Shown: positions 1 through 8,706 of the stretch, piece by piece | Layout of the letters: every line of letters starts with the position of its first letter | How positions within the stretch are numbered: the stretch's first letter is position 1 | Origin: an uncultured Clostridia bacterium | GTDB lineage: Bacteria > Bacillota > Clostridia > Christensenellales > Borkfalkiaceae | Direction of reading: 5' to 3' | Assembly (NCBI GenBank): GCA_934271735.1 | Contig: CAKQSB010000006.1 | Coordinates: forward strand, 1 to 64,000 | DNA: 64,000 nt | Made by a program: the position numbers and the translations under genes | The notes under the pieces: model-generated | The model's database searches: none | The model's input: the letters and a program-made list of their open reading frames with translations, nothing else | What the model was told of the DNA's origin: nothing

Positions 1-30
1 TTTAGGCTAAGACAAGGTACGCGAACGGGT

Positions 31-69
31 TAATACTTGACGTATAAGCCGCGAGCGTAACGAAGTATT
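31..69. repeat. Imperfect inverted repeat at the left edge
   Basis: TAATACTT and AAGTATTA form 8-bp arms around a roughly 23-base loop. No coding sequence is visible in positions 1-206 apart from a 38-codon upstream extension of the next gene that lacks a ribosome site. The hairpin has no T-tract, so it is not an obvious terminator. Function unknown. Confidence 0.3.
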
Positions 70-206
70 AGTCAAAATTACGCCGCCAGACCATGGTTCG
101 GATTATTCTTGTCTGGCATAGCAGACCGCATTGTCGGAGTGTTTTCACCAAGAAACGGTTTACGGAAGTATACTATTTGCAAAACTTAAACCAAGGAGAT
201 AAAAAT

Positions 207-1391
207 ATGAAAATAGCCGTCGCAGGAACGGGATACGTCGGGTTGTCGCTTGCAACCCTTCTCGCGCGCCATAACGAAGTAAAGGCGGTGGATATCGTTC
301 CCGAGAAAGTTAAAATGATAAACGAAAAGAAATCGCCTATCGTGGATAAGGAAATTCAGGAATTTCTTTTAAGCGAGCCGCTTAATCTCGTCGCCACGCT
401 CTGCGGAGACGAAGCTTATAAAAACGCCGATTACGTCATAATCGCCGCGCCCACGAATTACGACCCCGAGAAGAATTATTTCGACACTTCCGCCGTGGAA
501 AGCGTTATCGAACAGGTTTTAAGGGTCAATAAAAACGCGGTTATGGTTATAAAATCGACCATTCCCGTGGGGTATACGGAAAGCGTACGCAAAAAATACA
601 ATACCGGAAACATCATTTTCAGCCCCGAATTCCTGCGCGAGGGTCACGCCCTTTACGATAATCTTTATCCGAGCAGAATAGTGGTGGGCGTTCCTAAAAA
701 CGACGAAAAAATGAGGGAAGCCGCCGAGAAATTCGCCGACCTTTTAGTCGAAGGCGCGGAAAAACGCCCGATAAGCATTTTGTTTCCGCATCTCACCGAA
801 GCCGAGGCGATAAAGCTTTTCGCCAATACATATCTTGCGTTAAGGGTTGCTTATTTCAACGAACTCGACACTTACGCCGAACTTAAAGGACTTGACACGA
901 AGTCGATAATAGAGGGCGTTTCGCTCGATCCGAGAATAGGAGATTATTACAATAACCCCTCGTTCGGTTACGGCGGATATTGCTTGCCGAAAGATACCAA
1001 GCAGCTCCGCGCGAATTACGCCGACGTTCCGCAGAATCTTATTTCGGCGATCGTCGAGGCCAACACCACGAGAAAGGATTTCATCGCGGATCAGATCATA
1101 AAGAAACACCCGAAAATCGTCGGGGTTTACCGCCTTACGATGAAAGCCAACAGCGATAATTTCCGTCAGTCTTCCATTCAGGGCGTTATGAAACGCATAA
1201 AGGCGAAAGGGATAGAGGTAGTCGTTTACGAGCCGACAATGAAAGAGGACAGCTTTTTCAACAGTCGCGTTATTAAAGATCTCGACGAGTTCAAGAGAAT
1301 TTCGGACGTCATAATCGCAAACCGTTACACGGACGATCTTAAAGACGTTTCAGGCAAGATTTACACGAGAGACTTGTTTTTCAGAGAATAA
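207..1391 (+). CDS. ugd: UDP-glucose 6-dehydrogenase
   Basis: This cytoplasmic enzyme would oxidise UDP-glucose to UDP-glucuronate with two NAD+, feeding capsule or exopolysaccharide synthesis. The 394-residue protein opens with the Rossmann motif GTGYVGL. It carries the active-site cysteine at about residue 259 in GYGGYCLPKD, and a C-terminal UDP-binding domain. Its length matches the short bacterial type (about 390-400 aa). I chose the ATG at 207 because AAGGAG lies 8 bases upstream and the family motif starts immediately; an in-frame ATG at 93 adds unrelated residues without a ribosome site. The gene stands alone, closed by a strong terminator. No glycosyltransferases are adjacent, so the polysaccharide it serves cannot be named. 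Confidence 0.93.
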   Translation: MKIAVAGTGYVGLSLATLLARHNEVKAVDIVPEKVKMINEKKSPIVDKEIQEFLLSEPLNLVATLCGDEAYKNADYVIIAAPTNYDPEKNYFDTSAVESVIEQVLRVNKNAVMVIKSTIPVGYTESVRKKYNTGNIIFSPEFLREGHALYDNLYPSRIVVGVPKNDEKMREAAEKFADLLVEGAEKRPISILFPHLTEAEAIKLFANTYLALRVAYFNELDTYAELKGLDTKSIIEGVSLDPRIGDYYNNPSFGYGGYCLPKDTKQLRANYADVPQNLISAIVEANTTRKDFIADQIIKKHPKIVGVYRLTMKANSDNFRQSSIQGVMKRIKAKGIEVVVYEPTMKEDSFFNSRVIKDLDEFKRISDVIIANRYTDDLKDVSGKIYTRDLFFRE

Positions 1392-1410
1392 AATACATTA
1401 TATATAATAC

Positions 1411-1462
1411 GCGTACGCGGCGGGAAGTCCGTTTTTTCGGATTTCCCGCCGCGTATTTTTTT
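1411..1462 (+). terminator. Intrinsic terminator after ugd
   Basis: A long GC-rich stem (ACGCGGCGGGAA paired with TTCCCGCCGCGT, with a small inner mismatch) is followed by a run of seven T. It separates ugd from the phosphate operon. Confidence 0.9.
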
Positions 1463-1482
1463 AATTTTCTTTTTTTGGCGAC

Positions 1483-1548
1483 TTTACAAAAACTTTACGT
1501 TCAATTTACCTTTTTTTGTCTGTTAAACTTATTTATAAGGGTTATAAT
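1483..1548 (+). promoter_or_regulatory. PhoP-box array and promoter of the pst operon
   Basis: Three direct repeats, TTTACA (1483-1488), TTTACG (1494-1499) and TTTACC (1505-1510), are spaced exactly 11 bp apart. This is the pattern of Gram-positive PhoP boxes (TTHACA with 5-bp gaps). A good -10, TATAAT, lies at 1543-1548, while the -35 position around 1520-1525 is poor, as expected for an activator-dependent promoter. Inference: the response regulator encoded at 5788 binds here under phosphate starvation. Confidence 0.8.
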
Positions 1549-1581
1549 ACGGTTGTAAAATGAAAAAAGGAGAAATAAAAA

Positions 1582-2457
1582 ATGAAAAGAAAATTGACGG
1601 CAATCATTGCAGGCATAGTTGCTTGCGTAACTTGTCTGGCTTTTACCGCTTGCGGTAATTCGTCTGCGACCGAAAAGAACATACTCGTCGTAATGAGAGA
1701 AGCGGCAAGCGGAACGAGAGAGGCGTTCGATAAATACGTAAAACTCGACGCAAAAGACGCGGTAGACACCGCAGAAGAACTTAAAGACACGGGTCTTGTA
1801 AGAACCAAAGTCGCGCAGAACGAAACGGCGATCGGTTACATTTCGCTCGCTTCCGTGGACGACAGCGTTAAGGCTCTGAAAGTCGAAGGCGTCGAACCGA
1901 CCGTTCAGAACGTAAAAGACGGAAAGTACAAAATTCAGAGACCGTTCCTTCTTTTAACAAACAAAAACGTTACGTTAAGCGCGGCGGCTCAGGATTTTTA
2001 CAACTATCTTATGAGTAAAAACGCGGAAGAGGGTATCCTTGCTTCGGGCGGAATCACGGTAAGCGATTTCGATACGAGAAAAGATTATACGGCTCCGACT
2101 ACGGCTCTCGGCGGAAACATTTCGCTCGTAGGCTCCACCTCTATGGAGATAATGATTCAGAAGCTCGTCGCGAACTACCTCGCTCTCGGCGGAGATATGG
2201 TAAAGGACGTTAAGTTCGACTATAACTTCAACGGTTCGAGCGGCGGAAGAACGGCTGTAAAGAATGATACCGACGGAACTGTTATAGGCCTTGCAAGCTC
2301 GGCAAAATCGGACGACGCTTACACCGAAACGACGCTTTGCCTCGACGCGGTTGCGATTATCGTAAACAAAAAGAACGATAAGGTAAGCGACGTAAACGCT
2401 ACGATGCTTCACGACATATTCACGGGTAAAATCACGAAATACAGCGAGATAAAATGA
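1582..2457 (+). CDS. pstS: Phosphate-binding lipoprotein PstS with permuted domain order
   Basis: This is the extracellular phosphate-binding protein of the Pst ABC importer. It has a lipoprotein signal (residues 1-24, lipobox FTAC). All PstS ligand motifs are present but in rotated order. The segment normally in the C-terminal half comes first: REAASGTRE at 39-47, IGYISLASVDDSVKAL at 84-99, IQRPF at 118-122. The normal N-terminal half follows: LVGSTSM at 182-188, NGSSGG at 217-222, GLASSAKS at 236-243. The protein ends at DIFTGKITKYSEI, where a standard PstS would continue. At 291 residues it is full length, so this is a circular permutation, not a truncation. ATG 1582 has AAGGAG upstream. 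It overlaps pstCA by 4 bases. Confidence 0.88.
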   Translation: MKRKLTAIIAGIVACVTCLAFTACGNSSATEKNILVVMREAASGTREAFDKYVKLDAKDAVDTAEELKDTGLVRTKVAQNETAIGYISLASVDDSVKALKVEGVEPTVQNVKDGKYKIQRPFLLLTNKNVTLSAAAQDFYNYLMSKNAEEGILASGGITVSDFDTRKDYTAPTTALGGNISLVGSTSMEIMIQKLVANYLALGGDMVKDVKFDYNFNGSSGGRTAVKNDTDGTVIGLASSAKSDDAYTETTLCLDAVAIIVNKKNDKVSDVNATMLHDIFTGKITKYSEIK

Positions 2458-4235
2458 ATATAGCCAAATCAAAAACAAAAGAGAGCGCTTTCAAAGCGCT
2501 TTTTGCCGCTATGGCGGGACTTTGCATTATCAGCGTTGCGGCGATATTTATCTTTCTGATAATCGAAAGTCTTCCGGCATTCCGCAAAATAGGATTTTTC
2601 AAGTTCGTGTTCGGCTCAGAGTGGACCCCGAATTCGGACGATAAGTACACGCTGCCTCTTTCCGGAAGCTACGGCGTACTTAAAATGATCGTCGGATCTA
2701 TCTGCGCGACGGTCGGCGCGGTTTTGTTCGGCGGAGCGACGGGCGTGTTCACGGCGGTGTTCATTTCGAGGTTCTGCCCCAAACGCATTAAAAAGATTTT
2801 CAGCGCGATAATCGACTTATTGGCGGGTATTCCGTCGGTGATTTACGGATTTTTCGGTATGAATGTGCTGCTCCCGCGGCTCGGGATTTTCTCCGCGAAC
2901 GGCAGCGGCAGCGGACTTCTGGCGGTGTCGCTCGTTTTAGGGCTTATGATTCTTCCGACGGTCGTTTCGCTTTCGAGAACGAGTATCGACGCCGTCCCGG
3001 ACAGTTATTACGAGGGCGCGTTGTCGCTCGGTTCGTCTCACGAAAAAGCTGTTTTCAGAGTGGTAGTTCCCGCGGCGAAATCGGGCATAGTCGCTTCGCT
3101 TATCCTCGGCGTGGGCAGAGCCGTCGGCGAAACCATGGCGGTTATAATGGTTGCGGGCAACAAGGTTAATTATCCGGACGGGCTTTTCAAAAGCTTTCGC
3201 GTTTTAACGGCTAACATCGTTATGGAAATGAGCTATGCGGGCGAAGTTCAGCTCGGAGCTTTGATTGCGACGGGCGTCGTGCTTCTGATTTTCATTCTGA
3301 TAATAAATCTCCTTTTAGGGCTTATAACCGAAAACAAAAGCAAAAAAACGGGCGGAAAAAAACGCGAAATAAGCTTTTTAAGCTCGTTCAATCACCTTAT
3401 AAGAATAGAGAAAATAGGCAAATATTTTTCTTACGTCTGTTCGGCTGTCGCAAGCCTTGCGCTCGTACTTATAATAGGTTTTATAGTAATTAAGGGCGCG
3501 CCGCAGGTTAAGTGGGATTTGTTGTTCGGCGAGTTTGTCTTAGCCGAGAAAATCAGCATATTCCCGTCGATCGTGACAACGCTCATAACCGTTGCGATAA
3601 GCTTGGTTATCGCTCTTCCGACAGGTATCGCCACGGCGGTGTTTTTAAACGAATACACGAAGAAAAACAGCATTTTCGTCAAGATAATAAGGGGCGCGAT
3701 AAACGTTTTAAGCGGTATTCCGTCCATTGTTTACGCGCTTTTCGGAATGGTGACTTTCGTTGTCTGGTTTGGCAATAAAATCTCCGTTTTGGCGGGCAGC
3801 TTCACGATTGCGATAATGCTTTTGCCTACGATAGTAAGGTCCACGGAAGAAAGCCTGAAAGCCGTAGACGAAGGCTTAAGGGAAGGAAGCCTTGCGCTTG
3901 GCGCGGGGAAAGTGAGAACGATTTTCAAAATAGTTCTGCCGAGCGCGCTCCCCGGGATAACTTCGGCGATAATTCTTTCGATAGGAAGGGTCGTTTCGGA
4001 GTCTGCGCCGTTTATGTACACTATGGGCAGCACGCTTTCGCCTATGCCTACGGGCGTTATGGACAGCGGAACGACGCTTGCCGTAGCGTTATACAAACTG
4101 TCGGGCGAGGGGCATTACGTAAACGAAGCGTACGCTACGGCGTTCGTACTTCTTATAATAGTTCTTATTCTTAATACGCTTGCGGGCGTGGTTTCGGGTA
4201 GACTCGAGAAAAAATTAAAGGGAAACAAAAAATGA
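2454..4235 (+). CDS. pstCA: PstC-PstA fused phosphate permease
   Basis: One 593-residue polypeptide carries both membrane subunits of the phosphate importer. Residues about 1-290 are PstC-like, with the coupling-region motif SVIYGFFGM and later VGRAVGETMAV. After a lysine-rich linker near 295-312, residues about 315-593 are PstA-like, with SIVYALFGM and SIGRVVSESAPFMYTMG. Each half should contribute about six transmembrane helices. No stop codon or frameshift occurs at the join, and downstream PstB overlaps by ATGA, so the fusion is probably genuine. Each half matches the usual single-subunit size of about 280-300 residues. Confidence 0.92.
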   Translation: MNIAKSKTKESAFKALFAAMAGLCIISVAAIFIFLIIESLPAFRKIGFFKFVFGSEWTPNSDDKYTLPLSGSYGVLKMIVGSICATVGAVLFGGATGVFTAVFISRFCPKRIKKIFSAIIDLLAGIPSVIYGFFGMNVLLPRLGIFSANGSGSGLLAVSLVLGLMILPTVVSLSRTSIDAVPDSYYEGALSLGSSHEKAVFRVVVPAAKSGIVASLILGVGRAVGETMAVIMVAGNKVNYPDGLFKSFRVLTANIVMEMSYAGEVQLGALIATGVVLLIFILIINLLLGLITENKSKKTGGKKREISFLSSFNHLIRIEKIGKYFSYVCSAVASLALVLIIGFIVIKGAPQVKWDLLFGEFVLAEKISIFPSIVTTLITVAISLVIALPTGIATAVFLNEYTKKNSIFVKIIRGAINVLSGIPSIVYALFGMVTFVVWFGNKISVLAGSFTIAIMLLPTIVRSTEESLKAVDEGLREGSLALGAGKVRTIFKIVLPSALPGITSAIILSIGRVVSESAPFMYTMGSTLSPMPTGVMDSGTTLAVALYKLSGEGHYVNEAYATAFVLLIIVLILNTLAGVVSGRLEKKLKGNKK

Positions 4236-5017
4236 GAAAAGATAAAACTTCCGAAAAAGTCGTTTTCGGGAAAAACGTTTCGGTTAAAAACGCAAATCTC
4301 TGGTACGGGGATTTTCAGGCGCTTAAAAACATAAGCGTTGAAATTCCCGAAAAAAAGGTTACGGCGTTCATAGGTCCTTCGGGGTGCGGAAAGTCCACTT
4401 TTTTAAAGTGCTTGAACAGAATGAACGACTTAGTCGAGGGGTGCAGGATAGAGGGCGATTTCCGCCTCGGCGAAACGGATATTTACGGCAAAATCGATGT
4501 GAACGAACTTCGCAGAAACGTGGGAATGGTTTTTCAGAAACCGAATCCGTTTCCTATGAGCATTTACGATAACGTTGCGTACGGACCGAGAACGCTCGGC
4601 ATACACAAAAAATCCGAGCTGGACGACATAGTCGAAAAATCGCTCCGCGGCGCGAGTATGTGGGACGATTTAAAGGACAGGCTTTTCAAATCGGCTCTGG
4701 GACTTTCGGGCGGACAACAGCAAAGGCTTTGCATAGCCCGCGCGCTTGCCGCCGATCCGAAAGTGCTATTGATGGACGAGCCGACTTCCGCTCTCGATCC
4801 CATCTCCACGGGCAAAATCGAAGAGCTTATGGAAGAACTCGAAAAGAACATAACAATAATAATCGTTACCCACAATATGCAGCAGGCGACGAGAATTGCC
4901 GATAAAACGGCGTTTTTCCTGCTCGGCGAGCTTGTGGAATACGGCGATACCGAGAAAATTTTCTCTTCGCCGGACGACGAACGCACCGAAAAGTACATCA
5001 CAGGGAGATTCGGTTGA
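4232..5017 (+). CDS. pstB: Phosphate ABC transporter ATPase PstB
   Basis: This cytoplasmic ATPase powers the Pst importer. Walker A is GPSGCGKST (residues 48-56). The Q-loop region is FQKPNPFPMSIYDNVAYGP, the ABC signature is LSGGQQQR, Walker B is VLLMDEPTSALDP, and the switch histidine lies in THNMQQA. All are typical of PstB. The 261-residue length is normal. The start overlaps the pstCA stop (ATGA), implying translational coupling. Confidence 0.96.
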   Translation: MRKDKTSEKVVFGKNVSVKNANLWYGDFQALKNISVEIPEKKVTAFIGPSGCGKSTFLKCLNRMNDLVEGCRIEGDFRLGETDIYGKIDVNELRRNVGMVFQKPNPFPMSIYDNVAYGPRTLGIHKKSELDDIVEKSLRGASMWDDLKDRLFKSALGLSGGQQQRLCIARALAADPKVLLMDEPTSALDPISTGKIEELMEELEKNITIIIVTHNMQQATRIADKTAFFLLGELVEYGDTEKIFSSPDDERTEKYITGRFG

Positions 5018-5084
5018 TATTTTATGCCGAATTTTGGTTGATTTTTGGCTGAAACACTTGAAAAAAGGAGACGATAAAGGTATA

Positions 5085-5729
5085 ATGAGCGTAAGGAACA
5101 AATACGAAGACGAGCTTGACAAGGTTTTTACCAAACTCGTTAAAATGTGTCACGCAACGGAAATCGCGATCGAAAAGTCCGTCAAAGCGTTGAAAACTAG
5201 AGACGACGATCTTGCGAAAGAAGTTATGGCGGAAGATAAAAACGTGGACGATATGGAACGCGAAATCGAAAGGGATTGCCTGAAAATCCTGCTTATGGAA
5301 CACCCCGTGGCAAGCGATTTCAGAGAGGTTTCGTCCGCGCTGAAAATGATAACCGATCTCGAAAGAATTGCCGATCAGGCGGCGGATATTTCTGAACTCA
5401 GCTTGCAGTTCAAAGGCGAAAAATTTATAAAAAAACCCGAACATATCGAGCTTATGGCGAAAATCGTTACGGGAATGGTCAAAGACGGCGTGACGAGCTA
5501 TATCAATCACGACCTCGAAACCGCCCGCGGACTCGATAAGCGCGACGATAAAGTGGACGAACTTTTCGAAACGGTTAAAAAAGATCTCGTGGAACTTATC
5601 AAAATCGATTCGGCGAACGCCGATCAGGCGATTTTGTTTATGATGATTGCAAAATACCTCGAAAGAATAGGCGATCACGCCGTTAATATAGGAGAATGGG
5701 TCGGCTACGCCGCAACCGGGTCGAGATAA
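5085..5729 (+). CDS. phoU: Phosphate signalling protein PhoU
   Basis: PhoU is a cytoplasmic three-helix-bundle protein that links Pst transporter activity to the PhoR-type kinase. The 214-residue protein shows the two PhoU repeats, each with the metal-binding-type signature: LERIADQAADI in the first half and LERIGDHAVNIGEW near the C terminus. I chose ATG 5085 because the homologous region begins at MSVRNKYEDELDK and AGGAG lies about 14 bases upstream. An upstream in-frame ATG at 4896 runs through pstB and is spurious. It follows pstB by 67 bases in the same operon. Confidence 0.93.
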   Translation: MSVRNKYEDELDKVFTKLVKMCHATEIAIEKSVKALKTRDDDLAKEVMAEDKNVDDMEREIERDCLKILLMEHPVASDFREVSSALKMITDLERIADQAADISELSLQFKGEKFIKKPEHIELMAKIVTGMVKDGVTSYINHDLETARGLDKRDDKVDELFETVKKDLVELIKIDSANADQAILFMMIAKYLERIGDHAVNIGEWVGYAATGSR

Positions 5730-5787
5730 TCCCCGCGGACAAAGTCGGGATAACGCGATTTTGCGACAAGCGACCTGAAATGACAAC

Positions 5788-6465
5788 ATGGAAGAGAAAA
5801 AACTTATTTACGCGGTAGACGACGAACAGCCGATAAGGGAAGTTTATAACTACGCCTTATCCGGCGCGGGATTTAACGTCGAATGTTTTTCGTGCGGGGC
5901 GGAGCTGTTCGAAACGCTCGAAAAAAATTTGCCGAGCCTTATTATTCTCGACATTATGCTTGAAGGTATGGACGGCTACGCGATTTTGGAAAAGCTCAGA
6001 GAGAATGCGAAAACGGAAAATATCCCCGTTATAATGGTTTCGGCAAAAACCGAGGAGATAGACAAAGTCAAAGGTCTCAATCTCGGCGCGGACGATTACC
6101 TTTCCAAGCCGTTCGGGGTTTTAGAGCTTGTCGCGAGGATAAACGCCAAGCTAAGAAAAACGAATAAGTCGGCAGAAAGCGCGATAATAAGATATAAAGA
6201 TATCGAAGTGGACGACGATAAACGCGTTATAACGGTAAACAGAGAAACGCCGAAACTGACCTTAAAACAGTACGAGCTTTTAAAACTTTTCGTTATGAAC
6301 GCCGAAAAAGTTATGCAAAGAGACAAGCTTTTAGACGCGGTCTGGGGCGAGGATTACGGCGAGACGAGAACGCTCGATATTCATATCGGCGATCTTCGCA
6401 AAGTTCTTTCTTCTTCGTCTGCGGAAATAGAAACGGTAAGAGGGGTGGGGTATATACTTAAATGA
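5788..6465 (+). CDS. PhoB/PhoP-family response regulator
   Basis: This is a DNA-binding regulator of the phosphate regulon. The receiver domain (about 1-120) has acidic residues D11 and D12, phosphoacceptor D55 in LIILDIMLEG, and the conserved lysine in SKPFG. The winged-helix OmpR-type domain (about 130-225) ends with the usual VRGVGYIL. The 225-residue length is typical. The start lacks a convincing Shine-Dalgarno sequence, unlike most neighbours. It overlaps the kinase gene by ATGA. By position it should act on the TTTAC repeats upstream of pstS. Placing the sensor pair downstream of phoU in the same run of genes suggests positive autoregulation. Confidence 0.92.
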   Translation: MEEKKLIYAVDDEQPIREVYNYALSGAGFNVECFSCGAELFETLEKNLPSLIILDIMLEGMDGYAILEKLRENAKTENIPVIMVSAKTEEIDKVKGLNLGADDYLSKPFGVLELVARINAKLRKTNKSAESAIIRYKDIEVDDDKRVITVNRETPKLTLKQYELLKLFVMNAEKVMQRDKLLDAVWGEDYGETRTLDIHIGDLRKVLSSSSAEIETVRGVGYILK

Positions 6466-8129
6466 AACATAAATTATTGATTTTTAATCTATTAGTTGTA
6501 ACGGTCGCGTTGCTTACGGTGTTCTTGTCGGGGATATCAGTTAATAAAAGTTCGCACCGCTTGACCGCGGTGGCGGAAACCAAGGCTCTTGCCGAGGCTT
6601 ATAAGTCCGTTTTCGAAGAAAAAGATATCGATAACGCCGTTAAAGACGTTCCCGGGAACGTCAGAGTTACGTTTATAGATTACGGCGGCAAAGTTTTAGC
6701 CGACAGCGAGGGCGACATAAGCGGAAACCACCTTGACAGGGAAGAAATCGTCGCTGCGCTCAAGGGCGAGCCGAAAGCCGTGTTCAGATACAGTTCGTCG
6801 GTAAAAAAAGAAATGGTTTATTACGCCGAAAAAATCGAATTGTCGGACGCTTATATATTTTTGAGAGTGTCTATCCCCGTGGCGAGCGTGGACGATTACG
6901 TAAGAAGTACCATTCCTACTATGATTTACGTTTTAATCGCGGCGATTTTCGTTTGTTATATAGCAAGCGTGCTTATGACGAACAGTCTCTTAAAGCCGAT
7001 AAAGGACGTTAAGGACAAAATAACCGCCGTTAAAAACGGAGATTATTCGCCGTCTATTCCTCGCGGTAACGATGAGGAAATCAACGCTATGCTTTCCGAA
7101 ATCAACGACGTGAGCGAACGGCTGAAAGTCAGCATCGAGGAGGCGAGAAACGACAAGGAAAGGCTCGATTATATCCTCGATAATATTTCGGACGGAATAG
7201 TCGTTCTGGATAAGGACGGTAGCGTGGAAAGAGTCAACGCCAATGCTGCCGCGATATTCTCGGTCAAAAACGCGGAAGGGAAGAATTACGGCGTTTTAAC
7301 GGAAAACGAAAAGTTCAACAGCGGCGTGGAAAATTGCCTTAAAACGGGCGAAAGCAGTTCTTTCGAGGTGAAAACGGGCGGGAAAATCTATATGACGTCC
7401 GTAAAAATGCTTGAAAGGGGTTACGCTGTCATGGTTTTAACCGATATTACCGCCGTTAAAAACAGCGAAAAAACGAGGAGCGAATTTTTTGCGAACGCCT
7501 CGCACGAACTGAAAACTCCGCTCACCGCGATAAAGGGTTTCAACGATATAATTTTCCTCTCAACGACGGACGAAAAAACCAAGGAATTATCGGGAAAAAT
7601 TGCCAAAGAAACGGACAGAATCGTCCTTCTTATCAACGATATGTTAAATCTTTCCAACCTCGAAGCGGAAAGAAGTCCGATAAAGGAAAGGGTTGATCTT
7701 GTCAAGGTCTGCGAGGACGTTAAGGAAAGCCTTTCGTCTCTTGCCGAGCAAAAGAAAGTGACCGTTGAGGTAAGCGGCTCGGGCGTGATAGAAGCCGAAA
7801 AAGAACACGCCGTGGAACTCGTCAAAAACCTTACCGAAAACGCCGTGAGATATAACGAGGCGGGCGGTCACGTCCGGGTAAATGTCGGAAAAGCGGACGG
7901 GAAAACAATTCTCACCGTTAAGGACGACGGAATAGGCATTGACGATAAAGACAAAGAAAGAATTTTCGAGAGGTTCTATCGCGCCGATAAATCCCGCTCG
8001 CGCGAAATGGGCGGAACGGGTTTAGGGCTTGCTATCGTCAAGCACATCTGCGCCGTTTATAACGCCGATTTAAAGCTCGAATCGAAAATAGGCGAAGGCA
8101 CGACGGTAACGATTTCCTTCCCCGAATAA
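6462..8129 (+). CDS. PhoR-like sensor histidine kinase
   Basis: This is the membrane histidine kinase partner of the preceding regulator. TM1 is at about residues 4-26. An extracytoplasmic sensor region (27-148) follows, then TM2 (149-174), a HAMP segment (175-225) and a PAS-like domain (about 232-335). The dimerisation helix has phosphoacceptor H348 in SHELKTPLTAIKGF. The C-terminal ATPase domain has an N-box (NLTENAVRYN), a G1 box (DDGIGI) and a G2 box (GGTGLGLAIVKHI). The 555-residue length and domain order match PhoR/WalK-type kinases. Phosphate specificity is inferred from the operon. A terminator follows 28 bases later. Confidence 0.92.
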   Translation: MKHKLLIFNLLVVTVALLTVFLSGISVNKSSHRLTAVAETKALAEAYKSVFEEKDIDNAVKDVPGNVRVTFIDYGGKVLADSEGDISGNHLDREEIVAALKGEPKAVFRYSSSVKKEMVYYAEKIELSDAYIFLRVSIPVASVDDYVRSTIPTMIYVLIAAIFVCYIASVLMTNSLLKPIKDVKDKITAVKNGDYSPSIPRGNDEEINAMLSEINDVSERLKVSIEEARNDKERLDYILDNISDGIVVLDKDGSVERVNANAAAIFSVKNAEGKNYGVLTENEKFNSGVENCLKTGESSSFEVKTGGKIYMTSVKMLERGYAVMVLTDITAVKNSEKTRSEFFANASHELKTPLTAIKGFNDIIFLSTTDEKTKELSGKIAKETDRIVLLINDMLNLSNLEAERSPIKERVDLVKVCEDVKESLSSLAEQKKVTVEVSGSGVIEAEKEHAVELVKNLTENAVRYNEAGGHVRVNVGKADGKTILTVKDDGIGIDDKDKERIFERFYRADKSRSREMGGTGLGLAIVKHICAVYNADLKLESKIGEGTTVTISFPE

Positions 8130-8155
8130 TAACGTATAATTTTGTCAAGACAAAA

Positions 8156-8195
8156 CTTCCGCGGGACGCTTTGCAGCATCCCGCGGAGGTTTTTA
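8156..8195. terminator. Terminator between convergent genes
   Basis: CCGCGGGA and TCCCGCGG pair around a short loop containing GCTTTGCAG. On the plus strand the stem is followed by GGTTTTTAATT, ending the pst operon. The reverse orientation lies directly behind the minus-strand gene ending at 8197. Confidence 0.85.
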
Positions 8196-8196
8196 A

Positions 8197-8430
8197 TTAA
8201 GCATTTCCGTGATTATAAATTATTTTCAAATCTTCTTCCAATACGCCAACGTCTTTTTCGGTTGTTTTCCAGACGCCGTCGGAATCCCGGTAAATTTTGC
8301 CGTCAAAGACGACCAACCAATATCCATTGCGATTTTCGCCTAAAATAATTCCCTTATCGCCTTTTTTGATTCCTGCGTTTATGTATTTCGAGCGTTCTTT
8401 AATAAGCTCGACTTTGTCGTATTCTTTCAT
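8197..8430 (-). CDS. Small conserved hypothetical protein (77 aa)
   Basis: The protein is short, charged and soluble, with no signal peptide or membrane segment. It contains IKKGDKGIILGENRNGYWLV, a pattern like small SH3-type beta-barrels, followed by VGVLEEDLKII. I recall similar uncharacterised Firmicutes proteins but cannot name a family securely. ATG 8430 has AGGTAA 6 bases upstream and a plausible promoter at 8514-8542. It is transcribed towards the pst operon and stands alone. Confidence 0.7.
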   Translation of the reverse strand: MKEYDKVELIKERSKYINAGIKKGDKGIILGENRNGYWLVVFDGKIYRDSDGVWKTTEKDVGVLEEDLKIIYNHGNA

Positions 8431-8513
8431 TTTAGTTACCTAATATATAGTCTCCGATATAATATGATAGTTCTGCCTGTCTTTGAAATTCTTTTTGTAA
8501 GTAATCCGAATCT

Positions 8514-8542
8514 ATTATACTATATCTCCAAAGTTCAAACAA
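8514..8542 (-). promoter_or_regulatory. Promoter for the 77-aa gene
   Basis: Reading the minus strand, -35 TTGTTT (8537-8542) and -10 TATAAT (8514-8519) are 17 bp apart. The leader to the ATG would be about 77 bases. Confidence 0.5.
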
Positions 8543-8640
8543 GTCTTTTCAGTAGTTTTACTAAAAAACACACTAATTAAAATTATCAATTTAAAAGTAA
8601 ATAAAATTAAAAAATAAATTAAAAATGTTTATCAAAACAC

Positions 8641-8669
8641 TTGACAGACTGAAAATTTAAGATTATAAT
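8641..8669 (+). promoter_or_regulatory. Consensus sigma-A promoter for the DUF2089 operon
   Basis: TTGACA (8641-8646) and TATAAT (8664-8669) are separated by 17 bp, a perfect consensus. The flanking 8540-8640 region is very AT-rich and holds no gene. Confidence 0.9.
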
Positions 8670-8706
8670 ACAGCCATAATCAAACTTAAAGGACCTTAAA
8701 GTTGTT

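Noticed and set aside
1582..2457. PstS as a truncated or frameshifted pseudogene
   Set aside because: Both halves and all ligand motifs are present in one intact frame with a signal peptide; only the order is changed.
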